A DNA stretch of 64,000 nt from Heliocybe sulcata (taxonomy: Eukaryota; Basidiomycota; Agaricomycetes; Gloeophyllales; Gloeophyllaceae), in the NCBI GenBank assembly GCA_004369045.1, contig ML213530.1, positions 71,133-135,132 of the forward strand, read 5' to 3'. The translations under genes and the position numbers were made by a program. The first letter of the stretch is position 1, and every line of letters begins with the position of its first letter. This document shows, one piece after another, positions 11,947-24,911 of the stretch. Below the pieces are notes generated by a model. That model had not been told where the DNA came from. It did not search any database and worked only from the letters and a program-made list of their open reading frames with translations.

Positions 11947-14900
11947 TTAGTCGAGGTCAGCGGACTTCATTCGTTTCCGCGGACTATCTACGTCTGAAAT
12001 AGCAATTCAGTATACAGAAATGAGAGTGGATTTCCGTACTGACTGGTCGGCGAATGAGGCCACCACATTAAATGGCCGTGTTTCGTGCCGGTTACCAAAC
12101 AATGCTTGGACGAGCCAGCAATGGCGCCGAAGCTCTGAGAACGGCATTTCAGTATGACGGAATACTGATATTAATAGTTGATGGAACTTACAGCAACAGC
12201 TTGCACGACCTCTGCTCAGATGTCAGCGAAGCGCAGGGAATTATGTGAACTAACGCGTACCATCGCCGTGGTCCAGGCCGCAAGCCACCTCCGCAGTCGT
12301 CCGATCCCAAACGAGAGCACAACCTTCTAGTACGCCCCAGAGAACGGACTTGTCAGCATTGGCGAATATCGCCCCGAAATTGTAAGTAGCATTCTTGTCC
12401 TTGAGCATGTAGGCCCGCTCAACCTTCCCCCGATGGTCGTCCTCCTTTATGCCAACCAAATGGCATTGGCCCCCGTTGTGCGCGACGAGTGCGTGCGTCC
12501 CTGGTACATTCACGTCCAAGTGGTATCTGTATGTCATTATGAGAGACTGGAGCAGATGTGAGATCGACTGCCTGGCTCACACTTTAGTCTTAAAGAACGC
12601 GTAGGCCCGCAGCGTCCCGTTGGGAACTTGACAGTACCACCTGTCCCTCTCTATCATCAGCACTCGTTTAACAAAGTAGAAATGAAGATCGTACATCACG
12701 CCATCCGTCGTTCCGCCGATTAATGCATTACCATCGTCGACAAACCGGATAGCAGTCACGTTCTGGCGGAGAATGGACCTCTGCGGTTGCCAAGTCCCTA
12801 TCCTCAGAGTGAGCGCAGTGAGCTGGAAGATGGCGCATCCTTACCTTTCACCCATAGCCAGACCTTAACCCCCGTCCGCGGGTATGCGACTGCGATGCGG
12901 TCCCTCATGTATGCGAAACAAGTAGGATCATCGTCTGCTCTTCCTGAATCCAAGATCTTGGCCCAGTGCCAGTTATACTGACCCTGACATGCAAGTCCAT
13001 GTAATTGAGGTGAACACATAACGAACACGATAACTCACCAGGCGCACCCATTTGTTAATGATTCCGTTATTGCTCAAAGAAACAATACCAGCATCATCAT
13101 CCATCCAAGCAACAGATACCACTGGGGCACGGTGTGCCAACATCGCGGACTCCATGCGACTATCACTATTCCATATCCGCACGGTGTCATCCTGGCCTGC
13201 AGCGACTTCATTGGCACGGCATATAAGACATCGGATAGGGCGCACTTACAGTTTACAGCAAATTGACTGCCATTCGAGTTGAACGCGATGCCACGTACCC
13301 CGGTATCTTCCCGTATGCCGGTAATCCCATGGGGTCTCACCTGAGTCGTATGTATGGGCTCTACGACAGACCACTTGAACGACTTTTTTCTTGTCCCATC
13401 CGATTCACGCGCAGCCATGGCCGCAGACCGTTTCACGCCTATGACTGGACGGCTCGGCTCGTATTTATGCGGCGAGGGGCCTACAGTTGTCACAGGCTTC
13501 GGGGGCAATGGGTGCTTAACGGTGACTGCGGGAAGGTTAGAGAGGCTAGAGCTGCTACATGGACAGACTGACCAGGTGCCAAAGGAAGTGCCGCTTTTGT
13601 AGGGACAGTCGACTCTGGAACAATATTGATTTCGATTTTCACTCTACAGTAACGAAGGATTCCAGAAATTTGATGTGATCAACTTACCATTCAGTTTATT
13701 GCCGATCACAAGACCAGGCGGATGATCGAACTCTGCGGTCGTGGGCCCAGCACCAGCAAGCACGTCAGCCAGATTACCCTTACCGGGCTTCTGAGGAAGC
13801 GGCGAGTGCTCCTCCACTTTCACCTGAGGAGAGGGTCTTTTCGGCGGCTCGACCTTCGCCGCGATGTTCGAAGAGGAGGAAGACGGCGCAGCAGATGAGT
13901 GCAGGCCTTTAGAAACGAACCTGACGGGCGTCGCTGATATGGACTTCTGTCGAGGGGCCAGAGCACGTGCTGTTACTTCGGGAGAAGGGGAGCGGTAAGA
14001 CACAATCCCGGGCAATTGTGTAGCAGACGAAGATGCGTTACTTCCCGCATTCTTGGGCGTAGATTGAGGGGGTGTCGGCACAGGAAGGGGAGCATGATCC
14101 GGCGGGGTGATTGGTTTGGTCGATCCTGCGCTGGTGGTTACAGTCGCAGGGGAGGGACTGGGCGAATTCGTCTGCGCCTGGTTTCTCCCAGGAGGCCACG
14201 CACTTCCTACTACAACCGGCTTCTTGGAGATAGAGAGTACTGCCGGTGCTTTTGGCGGCTTGTTCGTTTTAATGCTGACACCATGTCTCATGGGCGGCGG
14301 GGCAGATGGCCGGATCCCAAGGGGATTGCCCAGAGGACTCGGAGTAGGAGTGATGGGAGCAAATGAAGCAGGCTTCCATTCAGCGGACGTTTGGATTGCT
14401 GGACGAGCGGTTCCTATGGGCTTGAAGTTCGATTGCGAACCATGGGTGCCATTTGCTGCTGAATTTGAGGCAGCCGAAAGTAATGCTGCTGGTGCAGTGG
14501 GCGGTGCAATGGCAGGGATAGTCAGAAAAGCTGCCGGGGCAACCGGGATGCCACGGCTGTGACCTGCTGTTGCATGTGGCACGGGAGCAGCTGGAACCCG
14601 AGGAATTTCTTTCGTGCCGCCGGCATCGTAGCCTGCAAGGGATCGAGGACCTGTGGGTGGCGACCGACCTCGCTTTCCGAGGAACATACCTGGCGGTTGT
14701 AATGTACTGGAGCTTGCCTCAGATAATGGAAGAGAGGACAGCTGTGCCTTGGCCTATCAGAGGAGAGCGTGGATATCCTACCTTAGTCAGTATTCTCATT
14801 CAAGCTCCAAGCAACTCACCTGTGCCGGCTTCGTCGAGGTTCCAGGCCCTATAGGCTTAGCATCGTCCACGGGCGTATTTCTGTGAGCTACATGAGGCGA

Positions 14901-16171
14901 AGATGAAGCTGGTAAGGGCGAGGGAGAAGGGAGTTTCGCTAGACGAGAGTCTGATGTTGTGGACCTGGTCGGTTCCGCCTGTCTCGGGACAGAACCGGCT
15001 CTGGAGCTGGCCAAAGAATCGTAAGATTGCGTGCGAATAGATACGGCGCCTGTGGGAGAATGAGGAGGACTGCTCGAAGGAGAGTCGAGTTCCATGGGAG
15101 AGAGACTGCGCTGGCGGACAATGACCTGTGCGGCATGTCAGCTTCTGTTCAAATCAGTCATCAAGTAACACACATTGTCTGCGTCGCGAGGAGTGGGGTC
15201 GATGGGACCCTTGCAATTGAGTGGTGGTTGCGCTGCCTCAATCGACTTCCGTAACTTGACGAACCTCTTCCGTTCCTCGGTCACACAATCAGCCTGATTC
15301 ACGTGCGAAGTAGCGGGCGGCGGCTCGACTTGAACTGAACTTGATGTCGCTTCCCTTGAAGGGTCAATTAAATCCAGTAGTTTGCCAGATCTCCGCCGTG
15401 AATCGAGTGCGGTATCAATAGGTTGCACATGCGGCGCCACAGGCGGTGGCTCGACTTGAATTGAACTTGATGTGTAGGAGGGCGAGATCTGGCAGGAAGA
15501 GCTCTTGGTAATTGTCGATGCTTGAACACTCTGTGAAGAGCACGATGGTTGAGCCTGCGTTCCCTCTGACACATAATCGAGCTGAGCTTGTACAGCAACA
15601 GAAACATGACGTGATGGTGGGGGCAGTGGTTCGCTGGGACCTGGAGCGGACAATTCAGCTAGTGATAGTTGTCCCGGTAAGAGTGTATTAGAACGAAACA
15701 ATGCAATATCTAGGACACACCTGTCTCCTTCCCAGCTAATGATCGTGCTTTCCATGCTTTCCTCATCTTTGGTGGCACTGCCTGATTTACAGGTTCCTCT
15801 GCCTCGGTTGAAGCATCCTTTCCAGAGGTATCATTCTCATACTTCTTCTCGGACTCCTTCTGGATGTCTGGCAGCTCCCCTCCAAACGCCAACGGTGTGT
15901 CGTTGTAGATGCTGTCCGGGATAGCCAAAAGGATCTCTTTGCCTGGCTTCACCTCGATCCTCTTGGACGCGAAGAGACTGTAGTATACAATCTTCATCTT
16001 CTTACCATCATCTCCAACCTCTTCAGAGACTTCAACACGCCTCATTACAACATGAGGTTTCTGGGTAGACCCGTGAGGGCGTATGCGCAGGGGCTCCCTG
16101 AGACCAAGGATTGAGGCTATTGTGGGTGATAAGGAAGGGTTCCTGCCATCGCTGCTGATGGACTTGTCCAT
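11947..16171 (-). CDS. Large WD40-repeat protein with Pro/Ser-rich middle
   Basis: I read one gene of roughly 1,100-1,200 residues. Residues 1-150 (start MDKSISSDGRNPSLSPTIAS at 16171) form a compact region with IASILGLREPLRIRPHGS and KIVYYSLFASKRIEVKPGKE, which I do not recognise. A long low-complexity Pro/Ser/Ala section follows (about 13,650-15,750). The C-terminal third (11,950-13,500) has WD40-like blades: TGVRGIAFNSNGSQFAVN, AAGQDDTVRIWNSDSR, VVSVAWMDDDAGIVSLSNNG, AVAYPRTGVKVWLWVKG and LVTGTKHGHLMWWPHSP. The protein ends SPRKRMKSADLD, a basic possible nuclear signal, with TAA at 11947-11949. Exon joins across 13,500-13,690 keep the two halves in one frame, which argues against two genes. 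The function is unknown; a nuclear scaffold role is only a guess. Confidence 0.75.
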
Positions 16172-16641
16172 CTGCGACAGTCCGCGAGACCTGAGTCGAC
16201 TTCAGATGGAATAAAGGAAGCGTTTAGAGGGTTGAACAGAGAACAGGCATCGTAAAGGAAAGCAGATTATCCGCATGCCACGTGCCAACACGGGAACTCC
16301 CGTCCGGTCATACTGCAGCGCTGAGCTCTGCTACTGAAATGAGCTCTGCCATTGAAATGGCGCCAAGAAATACATCATTGTTTATCCGACATTCAATGCA
16401 TACTACCTCGAGCTAAAGAACGGTCCACATGTATCTCCACCAAGCCCACGAATATTTGGTTCACTAATAATAACAGTACTAGCACTCTGGCCAACGCGTA
16501 AGCATGACTCGGGAACGTTAATGATTGTAGAGGAACATTTCTACTCTGTCTTCTTTATTCGAAGTCACGCACCAACCTACACTACCTGGAGCGGATAGGC
16601 CTAACAGAGACTAAGAACGTGTTGAGCCTCTGGACGACGTA
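16172..16641. other. Intergenic
   Basis: 470 bases between two minus-strand genes. No coding region, repeat or RNA gene seen. Confidence 0.6.
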
Positions 16642-17646
16642 TCATTCAGTGATCTCCGGAACGCCATTTCTCCAGCTGACTCCCGATTTCTCGGCGACCT
16701 CCATGGCGATCTGCCTGGCTGCTCTGACCTCCTCCAGCGTCGCCCCAAGTCGGCGAGCGTTCCCCATGTGCCAGTTTATTTGGCGCGGGGTATCGACAGC
16801 TATGAGTGCAGCGACCATCGCAAAAGAAGTCTCCAGGGGTGATGTAATCTCTGTGTAGCCATAGGTGGCCCCGTATCCTATCGTGTTAGAAAACCAGCCT
16901 ATAGTCATATCTCAGTACTCGATTGCGAGACTCAACGGATAACGAAGACACGGACCCATATCAGGATAGATTTCATCCAAGAGGTTCTGAACTGGAGCAG
17001 CTGTTTCTCCGTACATATAGTGGAAGATTTCCTTCCCCCTGCGGACGTACTCTTCTACTGGAGTTTTAAGATCCCTGTCGCATTTCAGTACTGTTCGCCA
17101 CCGGCTACGCAGGTGATCAAGATACGCATTAATGAGACATACCGTAGCGGTTGCGTATCGCGCAAGTCCTCTGGCATCGATTCATGCAAGGATACCAGAC
17201 TGTTAATGGCCTGTGGCGATGCCATATAGTATCAATTCTCAAAACGACACAGCAAAATGGTACCACACCGCACCCGCGAATAACCAGTGGTGAGCCCAGA
17301 CTTGAATATGGAGTCACGCAGCTTCCGCGCAAGGAGCACATTTTCGCTTCGAGCTTCACCCGGGGGAATATTCTCTTGGTTGTGTATGTTTTCTAGCTCG
17401 TCTAGGGCATGACGGAAGACATGCGGCACTGCTTCAGGTCTACTGCTCCCGCTGAAACTGACAGCTGCCAGTATGTACCATGGGTTGCATAACGCTAATA
17501 GATAGCGTAGAAGTGAGCGACAGAACCAGGAGCTCACATCTTGTGCACATGCCTTCTAGGCCTTTACTTCGCGCTCTTACAGGAGCAGGAGCGGGGTATA
17601 ACGACTTCAATCCGTTCAGGAAGGCAGCACTCGCGAGTCCAGCCAT
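16642..17646 (-). CDS. Carboxymuconolactone decarboxylase/AhpD-like protein
   Basis: All-helical AhpD-like fold protein of the fungal carboxymuconolactone decarboxylase-like family. Exons on the minus strand give MAGLASAAFLNGLKSLYPAP from 17646, NPWYILAAVSFSGSSRPEAV, VFRHALDELENIHNQ, LARKLRDSIFKSGLTTGYSR, AINSLVSLHESMPEDLRD, TPVEEYVRRGKEIFHYMYGE, and the conserved end NTIGYGATYGYTEITSPLET, VAALIAVDTPRQINWHMGNA, RRLGATLEEVRAARQIAMEV with the stop at 16642. The LETS..VAALIAVDTPRQI..H..NA..LGAT..EV motif is typical of the fungal members. The redox CxxC of bacterial AhpD is absent, so a peroxidase role is unlikely. The substrate is unknown. Confidence 0.85.
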
Positions 17647-17947
17647 TTCTGAAGTCCTTCGCCCCTAGAGCAAGTGTACTGAAGCAAGTATACTGAAGGT
17701 GGATACGACGTTTATGATGTTGGACCACATATACATATCTGACCGAACGCCGAATATGTCCTGGCATCGCGCTTTCAAACTTCGAATCCTCGGTCTCATC
17801 TTAGCGCCGGCTTACGTGTGCCATACACAAATAGCAGACCCTATCGGACAAGCATACGAAATAGATACACCTTTAACAGCAATGCACGACAGTGGTAGTA
17901 CAGGTACAAGAAAGCAAGCGCGACAAGATGAGCGCGAAGTTCACGCA
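17647..17947. other. Intergenic, 3' flank of Dicer
   Basis: 301 bases between two minus-strand genes. Nothing recognisable. Confidence 0.5.
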
Positions 17948-20900
17948 TTACAGTCCGTTCAAGATCATTTCCTCGACAAACAATTCATCGGCCTCATCGT
18001 CTCCAGAGCACATGTCGGAGTCTTCCTCCTGTTTCGAAGCAAGACTTTCCATTTCGACCAGCTTCTTCCTGGCCATTAGCGCAAACCCTTCCTCAGTCTC
18101 ATCGTCCAGTGGCTTCAGATCCTCGTCAACTGACTGCTCTGCCTCTTCCTGGCTGTCAACCACCATGGCCTGCGCACACTGGCAGATCTTCGGAAGATAA
18201 AACTGGTGCTCGGGATCCTGCAGAATACTGCGTGCTTCTTCTGATGCTTTGCCCTTAGCCAAAGAGAGGTTCGCCGCAGATACTGGACCCACAACGACGG
18301 TGTCATGGACAACTACGGAGACGCTGTCGTTGCGTTTCGAATCGGGGTTACTGGACGTTTTGCTGTATGAGGTTTTAGCTGTCATCGGTCCGGGCTACAG
18401 TAGTAAGATTTACGTACCGGTAACTCATCTTTCGACAGCCTGCACGGGCAGTACTAATCATCAACTCCGATACGGGATCCCTAGGCAAGTCAGGCGACAA
18501 GACTTCCAGAACGTCTTGCATCACAGCCTCCGCTATCACTGAGGCTCTCTCATAGTTGTAAGCAGAATCCACCAGAATAGCTCCCATCACGCTCTCCAGG
18601 ACATCACTCAATGCCTTCGGAGGATCGTGCTTCCACCCATAGTTCACAATGGTCTCCGGCGTCGTGTCCTCCAAGACAGGCACATACTTGCTGATAGCCA
18701 TGCTCAGCTCTACGTTGTTCACAAGAAGTATCTGATGTAGAGATAATTTCTTGACAGCAACGGAGGCCAGAGCAGGCGCACAGACAGCTCGGGAACGAGC
18801 CCATGACAACTGACCCGACGTAGCTCCAGGAAACTTTCGAAATAGGTAATGCATGACAACCAGGTCGATCAGAGCTGCAGAACTAGTGAGGTAAATTCAA
18901 CAATGAGGCAGGAATACGCTCACCATCACCGAGAAATTCCAGACGCTGGTAGGAAGAGCTGACCGCCGATCGAAAGGACGGATGCGTCACGGCCTCGACC
19001 AGCAGCTCGCTGCGATGGAACTCGTATCCAAGTGTATCTTGCAGAGCAACAAAGAGTGGTGGTACAGGAGTCGGTACAGGGTCCCGGCTATAGCGAAGAG
19101 TCCAGGGCAGTGGTCCGCCAAAGCACAGGCCCAGAGCCATTCCCGTCTCGAGCGCGATGGGTATTCCTCCCATGATGAATCCCGCCCCCAACATGGCCTC
19201 CATACAATCTTGCAAGCTCCTGCGGGGATACCTTCGGACAGCAGTCCGGGCTTGATTCTCGTCCGGCATGACACTCGATCCTTCCGACATCGTGTATCTC
19301 CACGTTCTCAAACTTTGCGCCTCCGACGTCAGATAGTGCTCGAGTCCATTCTCCTTCGCGCGAGCGAGCAGGGTGCGGTTGGACACCGAGTTCCGCCGAA
19401 GGATATCAAGCTGGCCTTCGTGACGATGAGGAAACTTATTGAAGAGATGCACCACGGTGCAGAGCTTCAGCACTGAATCACCTAGTGTCTCCAACCTCTG
19501 ATTGCTGAAGCCAGCGTTCGCGCTCGGGAGGGTATAAGCTTCGATGAGCAGATCTGTCCGGACAGCAGGCAGACCCAGCTCAATTCTTGCCCTCCGAGCA
19601 CGATAGATGTCGGAAATACGATGCAGTACCTTTGGGAGCACATGGAAGGTGCGGTACATCTCTTCGGTAAGATCGATCCAGCGGCATAACTGCTGCGGTA
19701 CGAACTGCGCGTTCGGTACGTTCGCGGCAAGATGGCCGTCGTCTTCTTGGCCGAGCGAGCGAAGTGCATAAAGTCCAGACGCGTGTCTGGGGAAAGGCTG
19801 CACCTCGAGAAGGGGGCCATCTTCAGATACCTCAGGGGAGATACCTTTCCTAGTGTATAAATGAAGTACATAGTCACGGTACGTGGGGAAACAGCCTTCC
19901 CTGGAGCCCCTGGGGGGTTTTGACTTAGGCGTCAAATCGCGACGTATCCGCCTCAACAGAAGTGGGCGTCCGTGGTCCTTGCTGTTCACGACCAGTAATC
20001 GACCTTCGTGTTGCTCGGTGATACCAGTCCAGTCCGGGTTACCATACGGATAGAGTACGGCGCTCTCCATGGCGCACCAATCGGGTTGACTCGTCGTCTC
20101 CCTGAGAGGTACTAAGAAGGCTGAGAAGGGAAGTTGAACTAATCGGCCCGTGATACACCACCAAACTCCTTGCTTCATGTAGTCGTGCAGTAGCTGTCGC
20201 TGACGCTGTTCGTCGTCGAATATGACCCGCATCGACCGGTGTATCCTGATCTCATGCCCATCACATTTCATGACCTCCACAGGTAGCTGTGTACCAGTGA
20301 CGAGGCCCGCGGTCCGCTCGCCATTCATCGTGACAACATGAAGCCACATCTTCTGATGGATGACGAACGGATCACAAACCATAACATCCATAGTCTCTGG
20401 GACCTCACTGACATCCAAGATGGGCCGTCCGTCCGCGTCCTCTGTATCCGCGCCGCTCGAGCTCTTTGCTGGCAGTAGATAGTCATCAAACACGTTCAAG
20501 CGGTGCAACTCCATGACGGCCATGAAAGCGACAGAGCGCTTCGCCTCTTTCTTCGATCGCTTCATAGGGCCGTTATACGTGAGCTTGTCCGGTGGCAACG
20601 GGAGAGACAACGGGAGCTCTAGAGTAGCTTGGAAGTCGCCAGAGTATTTTGGCAAGTGAACGGGGGTAAAGCGGTCGCGCGGTATCAATGAGCATAGATG
20701 ATTGAGGAGACTGATGGCAGAATTGTAAGTTAAGATAGCACCGGTCGACGGAACCACGTATCGCTCTCTCTCCGCAAGGTCCGCCGGGTCTTCGCGCTCA
20801 TCGTCCTCATCTTCCTCCGCAGTCTTGGTGGGGACAGGGTCAGCACGCTGGTAGACGCGCTTCAGCTCTGGCTCGCTTTCCGCAAAGGCTCGGTAGCGAG

Positions 20901-22693
20901 CTAGATCGGCTGCGTGGTTCTCCTGCACCATGATGACAAACGTCGAGGTCTGATGACGGGCCCGACCGCGAGACTGTACGTAGCCGACCATATGCTGAAT
21001 TGGATCGAAACGGACGACCACATCGCAGGCCTAGCGAGGGGGCGTTAGTCCGGTAAGGGATGCAGGGTCGTCAAGACATACCGGGAAATCCAATCCCTCT
21101 TCAGCGACAGAAGTAGCGATGACTGGAAGAAGCATTTACGATGAGTCAGTCTGAGGATCTCAAGGGAACGTGGGCTTACGTAGGTTGACTTCTTTGTCGC
21201 GAAACGACTGTACCACGTCTTGCTGCGTTTTCAGCGCCATGCCTTTGAGCTGCGACTTCGCGATACTTGTCGCCCCATGTCCTATAAGCTCAGCACTCTT
21301 GACAAAGCCTTGTAGATACGGCACTCTCAGGAGGATCTTCGAAAGACAAGCTGCTACATGGCGCTGCTCGACGAAGATGATGCCCTGGAAGGTGGTGGTG
21401 TAGTGCTTTATGAGGAGATCCACGAGAACCTTGAACTTGGGAGAACACCACTCCAAACTAAATGGTACGCGGTACTTGTCCGGATCAGAATCATCCTCTC
21501 CGAAGAACACGGTGTAATCGGAGAGGACAGCACTGATCTGGCGAAGCTCCGGTTCAAATTGCGCTGCGTACGCGGTATCCAGTCCATCGATGTCCATGCT
21601 CGTGTAGTCCATAGTGCCGGTGTGTACATGATCGTTCGTTTGATCCACGAGTTGCGTGAGGCGTTGCCTCATTTCCGAGTACAAGTATAGCTCGGCTCCG
21701 TAGGGCCCCAAGCTGTGGTATGTGACCGCGTACCTAGTGTGAATCTTATCCCATGGGATCTCCATCTCATCGGGTAAGTTCAGGACCTGAAGGCGATTCC
21801 ATAAGGTAGGAGTAGGGTACGAATCATAAGATTCCGGTGATGGAGGATAGGGTTGAATGTCCTTTGTATCTAGATCAGGACAGGTGGACCCACAATGACC
21901 AACGGGGACGTACCTCTTTTGGACGCGGCGAATGGTCCAGAAGCTCGTCGACGTGCTCACGGACGGCGATCACTTTCGCGTCCATATTTCGCTCAAGCGT
22001 GGCAAGGGATTCTACGGCATCCTTCGGATTCCAAATCGGAGAAGCTGTCATTCCGAAAATCTTAGGTCTGTGAATGCTAGCGCATTGGAAGTATTCCCGC
22101 ATGATGCCATTGTATGCATGATTCTTGCGACAGTGATGGCATTCGTCAAAAACCAACAGGGACACCTGGGATTGCCTGTCAACTATCCGACTCCTGCTGC
22201 AAACAGGTACATACTCGCCTTGTCCATGCTCCAGTGTGAATGGGTAAGAATGTTGAGAAAGATTTGCGCTATGTCACGAGTCAAAACTGCGCAGTCCGAA
22301 GCTTAAAGAAATCGCCTACTTACCGGTCATTACAAGCACGTCAGAATTGTCGAACTCCTTCTTCCACCGCGCGCGATCTGACAAGTCTATCGCCATGGCA
22401 CCATAACACTTCGTAACCCGCAGCGGCGTCTGCTTTGATATGAAGCTTCCTTGCTGTTCCACCAACGCTACTTTCGGGACCAGAAAGACGATCACCTTCC
22501 CTTGCCCGAAGTCCCTCGCGGCAATCCATTTTATGAGCAAGGTACTGATGAACGTCTTACCACTGCCCGTATCCAACGCCGCAATCACGTTTCCTTCCTG
22601 CGCCCGACAGAAGATTTCTTCCTGGTAGCGCCGGGGGAGGAGGCTCTCGTGAACCTCCTCTATCGTTGTCGGTAATCCTGGTAGCAACTGCAT
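17948..22693 (-). CDS. dcl: Dicer-like ribonuclease III
   Basis: RNA-silencing endonuclease that cuts long dsRNA into small RNAs. The first in-frame ATG is at 22693 (MQLLPGLPTTIEEVHESLLP). The helicase comes first: ALDTGSGKT (Walker A), VFDECHHCRKNHAYNGIM (DECH box), FGMTASPIWNP, then IQHMVGYVQSRGRARHQTST (motif VI). A Dicer dimerisation/dsRNA-binding fold (DUF283) spans SAISLLNHLCSLIPRDRF to MELHRLNVFDDYL. RNase IIIa has FSNQRLETLGDSVLKL and SLQDCMEAMLGAGF. RNase IIIb has SSYQRLEFLGD and KALSDVLESVMGAILVDSAY, so both sites keep their Glu/Asp residues. A C-terminal dsRBD-like segment follows, with an acidic tail ending at 17948. No PAZ domain is obvious, as is common in fungal Dicers. Length is near 1,450 residues. 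It shares its upstream region with the phosducin-like gene. Confidence 0.95.
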
Positions 22694-22954
22694 TACTGAC
22701 AACAACAGCCTGATATACTAGCGTGCGATGGTCCGTGTGCACAATGTTCATCGCAGCGCTGGCATATCAGGGTCCCAGTCCGGTTGAGTCGTCCCAGAAG
22801 AATACAGCGCAGATGAGAGTTAGGAAAATTAACAAAAGCTGTTCGACTCTGCGGGTCAGCGGGAGTCACGCGTGACGCGCGCAGTGCGCAGTCTCGCAAG
22901 CGAGCCTCATTACAGCGATTACACATTGAGGCTTCTCGCAACGTTACCGCCGCC
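22694..22954. promoter_or_regulatory. Bidirectional promoter, Dicer / phosducin-like gene
   Basis: 261 bases separate the start codons of two divergent genes, so both promoters must lie here or overlap. No TATA box is evident. The assignment rests on gene layout only. Confidence 0.6.
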
Positions 22955-23910
22955 ATGGCTGTTAATCCCGACGAGGACACTGAATTGTAAGCTGGTCCAG
23001 ACTTTGAAACGACCCGTCGCCGACGAAGTATTCAGCAACGACGCTCTTCGCAAACATGGCATCCTGCCTCCTAGGGAGGCGCCACCGCCCAGTCCATCTC
23101 CGCCCCCTTCTCCTTCTCTGAGCGAGAAACTCGATGATCTATCGGACTCCGAACTTAGGGAGCTTGTGGATGACACGAAGGATGATGAGACAAGTAGGCT
23201 TATAGAGAAAATGCGGAGGCAGCGGATGGAGGAAATGCAACGGGAGATGAAGAAAGCGAGATTCGGCAGAGTCTATCCAATCGGGCGGGAGGATTACACT
23301 AGAGAAGTGACAGAGGCCAGTGAAGTGAATGAGGAGGATGACAATGATGACAGAGGTACGGGTGTGATATGTTTCCTCTACAAGGACGGGTGCGTCGATT
23401 CCTGTGCTATATGCTATACCTCGCTGACTCTGGGACGTAGCATATCTCGCAGTGACCGGACTTTCCAGCATATTCGGACTCTTGCAAGTAGATATCCTCG
23501 GACCAAGTTCGTCTCCATAGTCGGAGATAAATGCATTCCCAACCTCCCCGACTCCCGCATCCCTATGCTCATCGTGTACAGGAAAGGCGAGATCGTGAAC
23601 CAAATAATCGCGTGGTCCTCAGACAAGGAGCGGCGGCTAGAAGGTACTTCGTAGATGCAATTCGCAGTTCAATTGTTAACGAGGTTTCTGTGCTTCAGAA
23701 CTGGAGGCATTGCTGATTCTATGTGGTGCTGTCGATCCTCCTGAGCGACCATTGCCGAGCGAGAAACGCAAGGACGACGACGGTTCTGAACAGGAGGACG
23801 AAGACGAGGATCCATCATCCAGGATGAAGTCTCGACCTGCGATGACGAACAGGTCGTCGAAGAATATTCGGAAAAAAGATGAAGATTCCGACTCTGACTT
23901 CGACTTGTAG
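22955..23910 (+). CDS. Phosducin-like protein (PhLP2/PDCL3 type)
   Basis: Co-chaperone of the cytosolic chaperonin CCT, needed for folding of actin, tubulin and cell-cycle proteins. The start at 22955 gives MAVNPDEDTEF. A short intron ending ATTCAG joins to NDALRKHGILPPRE, which matches the PhLP2/PDCL3 N-terminus (DTEWND.LRKKGILPPKE). A charged helix follows (SRLIEKMRRQRMEEMQREM), then FGRVYPIGREDYTREVTEAS and a thioredoxin-like fold with VICFLYKDGC, RTKFVSIVGDKCIPNLPDSR and IPMLIVYRKGEIVNQIIAW. The last junction near 23,651/23,699 restores ERRLEELEALLILCGAV. The tail is acidic and lysine-rich, ending DSDSDFDL with TAG at 23908-23910. The PhLP2/3 class is clear; orthology to yeast PLP2 is likely. 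Confidence 0.9.
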
Positions 23911-24175
23911 GGCATAGTTCAGTATGATCGTGCGATCTTGCATCGTACCATTATGCTAATATATGAAGAACTACAATAGCAATCTTTATAATCAAGTAAT
24001 TGCTGTCTTCGCGCGTTAGCATTTGGCAAGACAAGATAACAATATTCAGGCAGTCGTTGGACATGGGTCAGATCTAGGAATCGCAGCAACGCGTACAATA
24101 CATGCACAAATCCGAACGTGACATAGATCGTGAGTACAGATGAGGTATGCACTCAGTGGCTCGAGGACTTCCCTC

Positions 24176-24911
24176 TTACTGCTCAATTTTAGCCTCCTCT
24201 GCCTGCTCAGCTTCAACTGCTTCCTCTGCCTTGGCGGGCTCTACTTCGCCGTCTCCATTGGCCTCCTCGGCAGCTTCTTCCTTCCCTTCTTCCTCTGCCT
24301 CCGGCTTGTCGCCAGTCGGCGCATCCTTGCTTCCTACTACAGTGGCATTGATCCTGTAGATGCCAGGTCAACACGGACAACACGGTATCCGCAGGACGTT
24401 GACACATACTGCAGCTGGACGTGCACCGTCTCTTTCTCTCCCCCGCCCTCCGGGTTGGAGATCTCGACCTGTATCCTCTTCGTGCCCTTCCAACCATAGC
24501 TGCCGGGTTTGAACGCGGACGGCGTCAACGTCAAGCTGCCCAGGAAACCGGGGTCGGCAGCAGTCGCAGGCTCTGAGTCCTTGTCGGCAATCGACGGGGG
24601 TGTGTGCGTCACGTTGACGTGCAGGGGGAGCGCGTTAGCCTTGAACTTGGAGACAGACATGTTCGCCTGCCGCAACCGCCAGCTCACATGAAGCTCGACG
24701 TCCCGGACGCAATATGGAAGCAAAACGCGTACCTTGGGGCCTCTCTTCCCGCCCTTAGCTTTGGACGCCGAAGTGCTGCCCTCCGTCTTCGCAGCCTTGC
24801 TTGCCCGCGTCGTCGGGCCCGATCCCTCCTCAGCAGCAGCGCGCTTACGACCTGTCCGGCCGTCGCTCAACGCGTCTCACGGTAAGAACATGCGCGGAAC
24901 GTACCAGCCAT
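24176..24911 (-). CDS. Uncharacterised protein, basic N-terminus and acidic tail
   Basis: Not recognised. The model that stays in frame starts at 24911 (ATG GCT GGT AC), skips a very short intron of about 35 bases, and continues DGRTGRKRAAAEEGSGPTTR. A second likely intron lies near 24,660-24,725, joining GGKRGPK to ANMSVSKFKANALPLHVNVT. The core continues GFLGSLTLTPSAFKPGSYGW and KGTKRIQVEISNPEGGGEKE, then TVHVQLQINATVVGSK. It ends in an acidic Glu/Ala tail closing AKIEQ (TAA at 24176-24178). About 180 residues. The Lys/Arg-rich front and acidic tail hint at a nuclear protein, and the middle could be a small beta-sandwich, but neither is shown. The start is less certain because of the unusually short intron. 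Confidence 0.65.

Noticed and set aside
13500-13690. Splitting the WD40 locus into two genes
   Set aside because: Exon joins through this stretch can be kept in frame and there is no promoter-like gap.
22693-22705. Earlier Dicer start at 22,705
   Set aside because: The codon there is TTG; the first in-frame ATG is at 22,693 and gives a normal helicase N-terminus.
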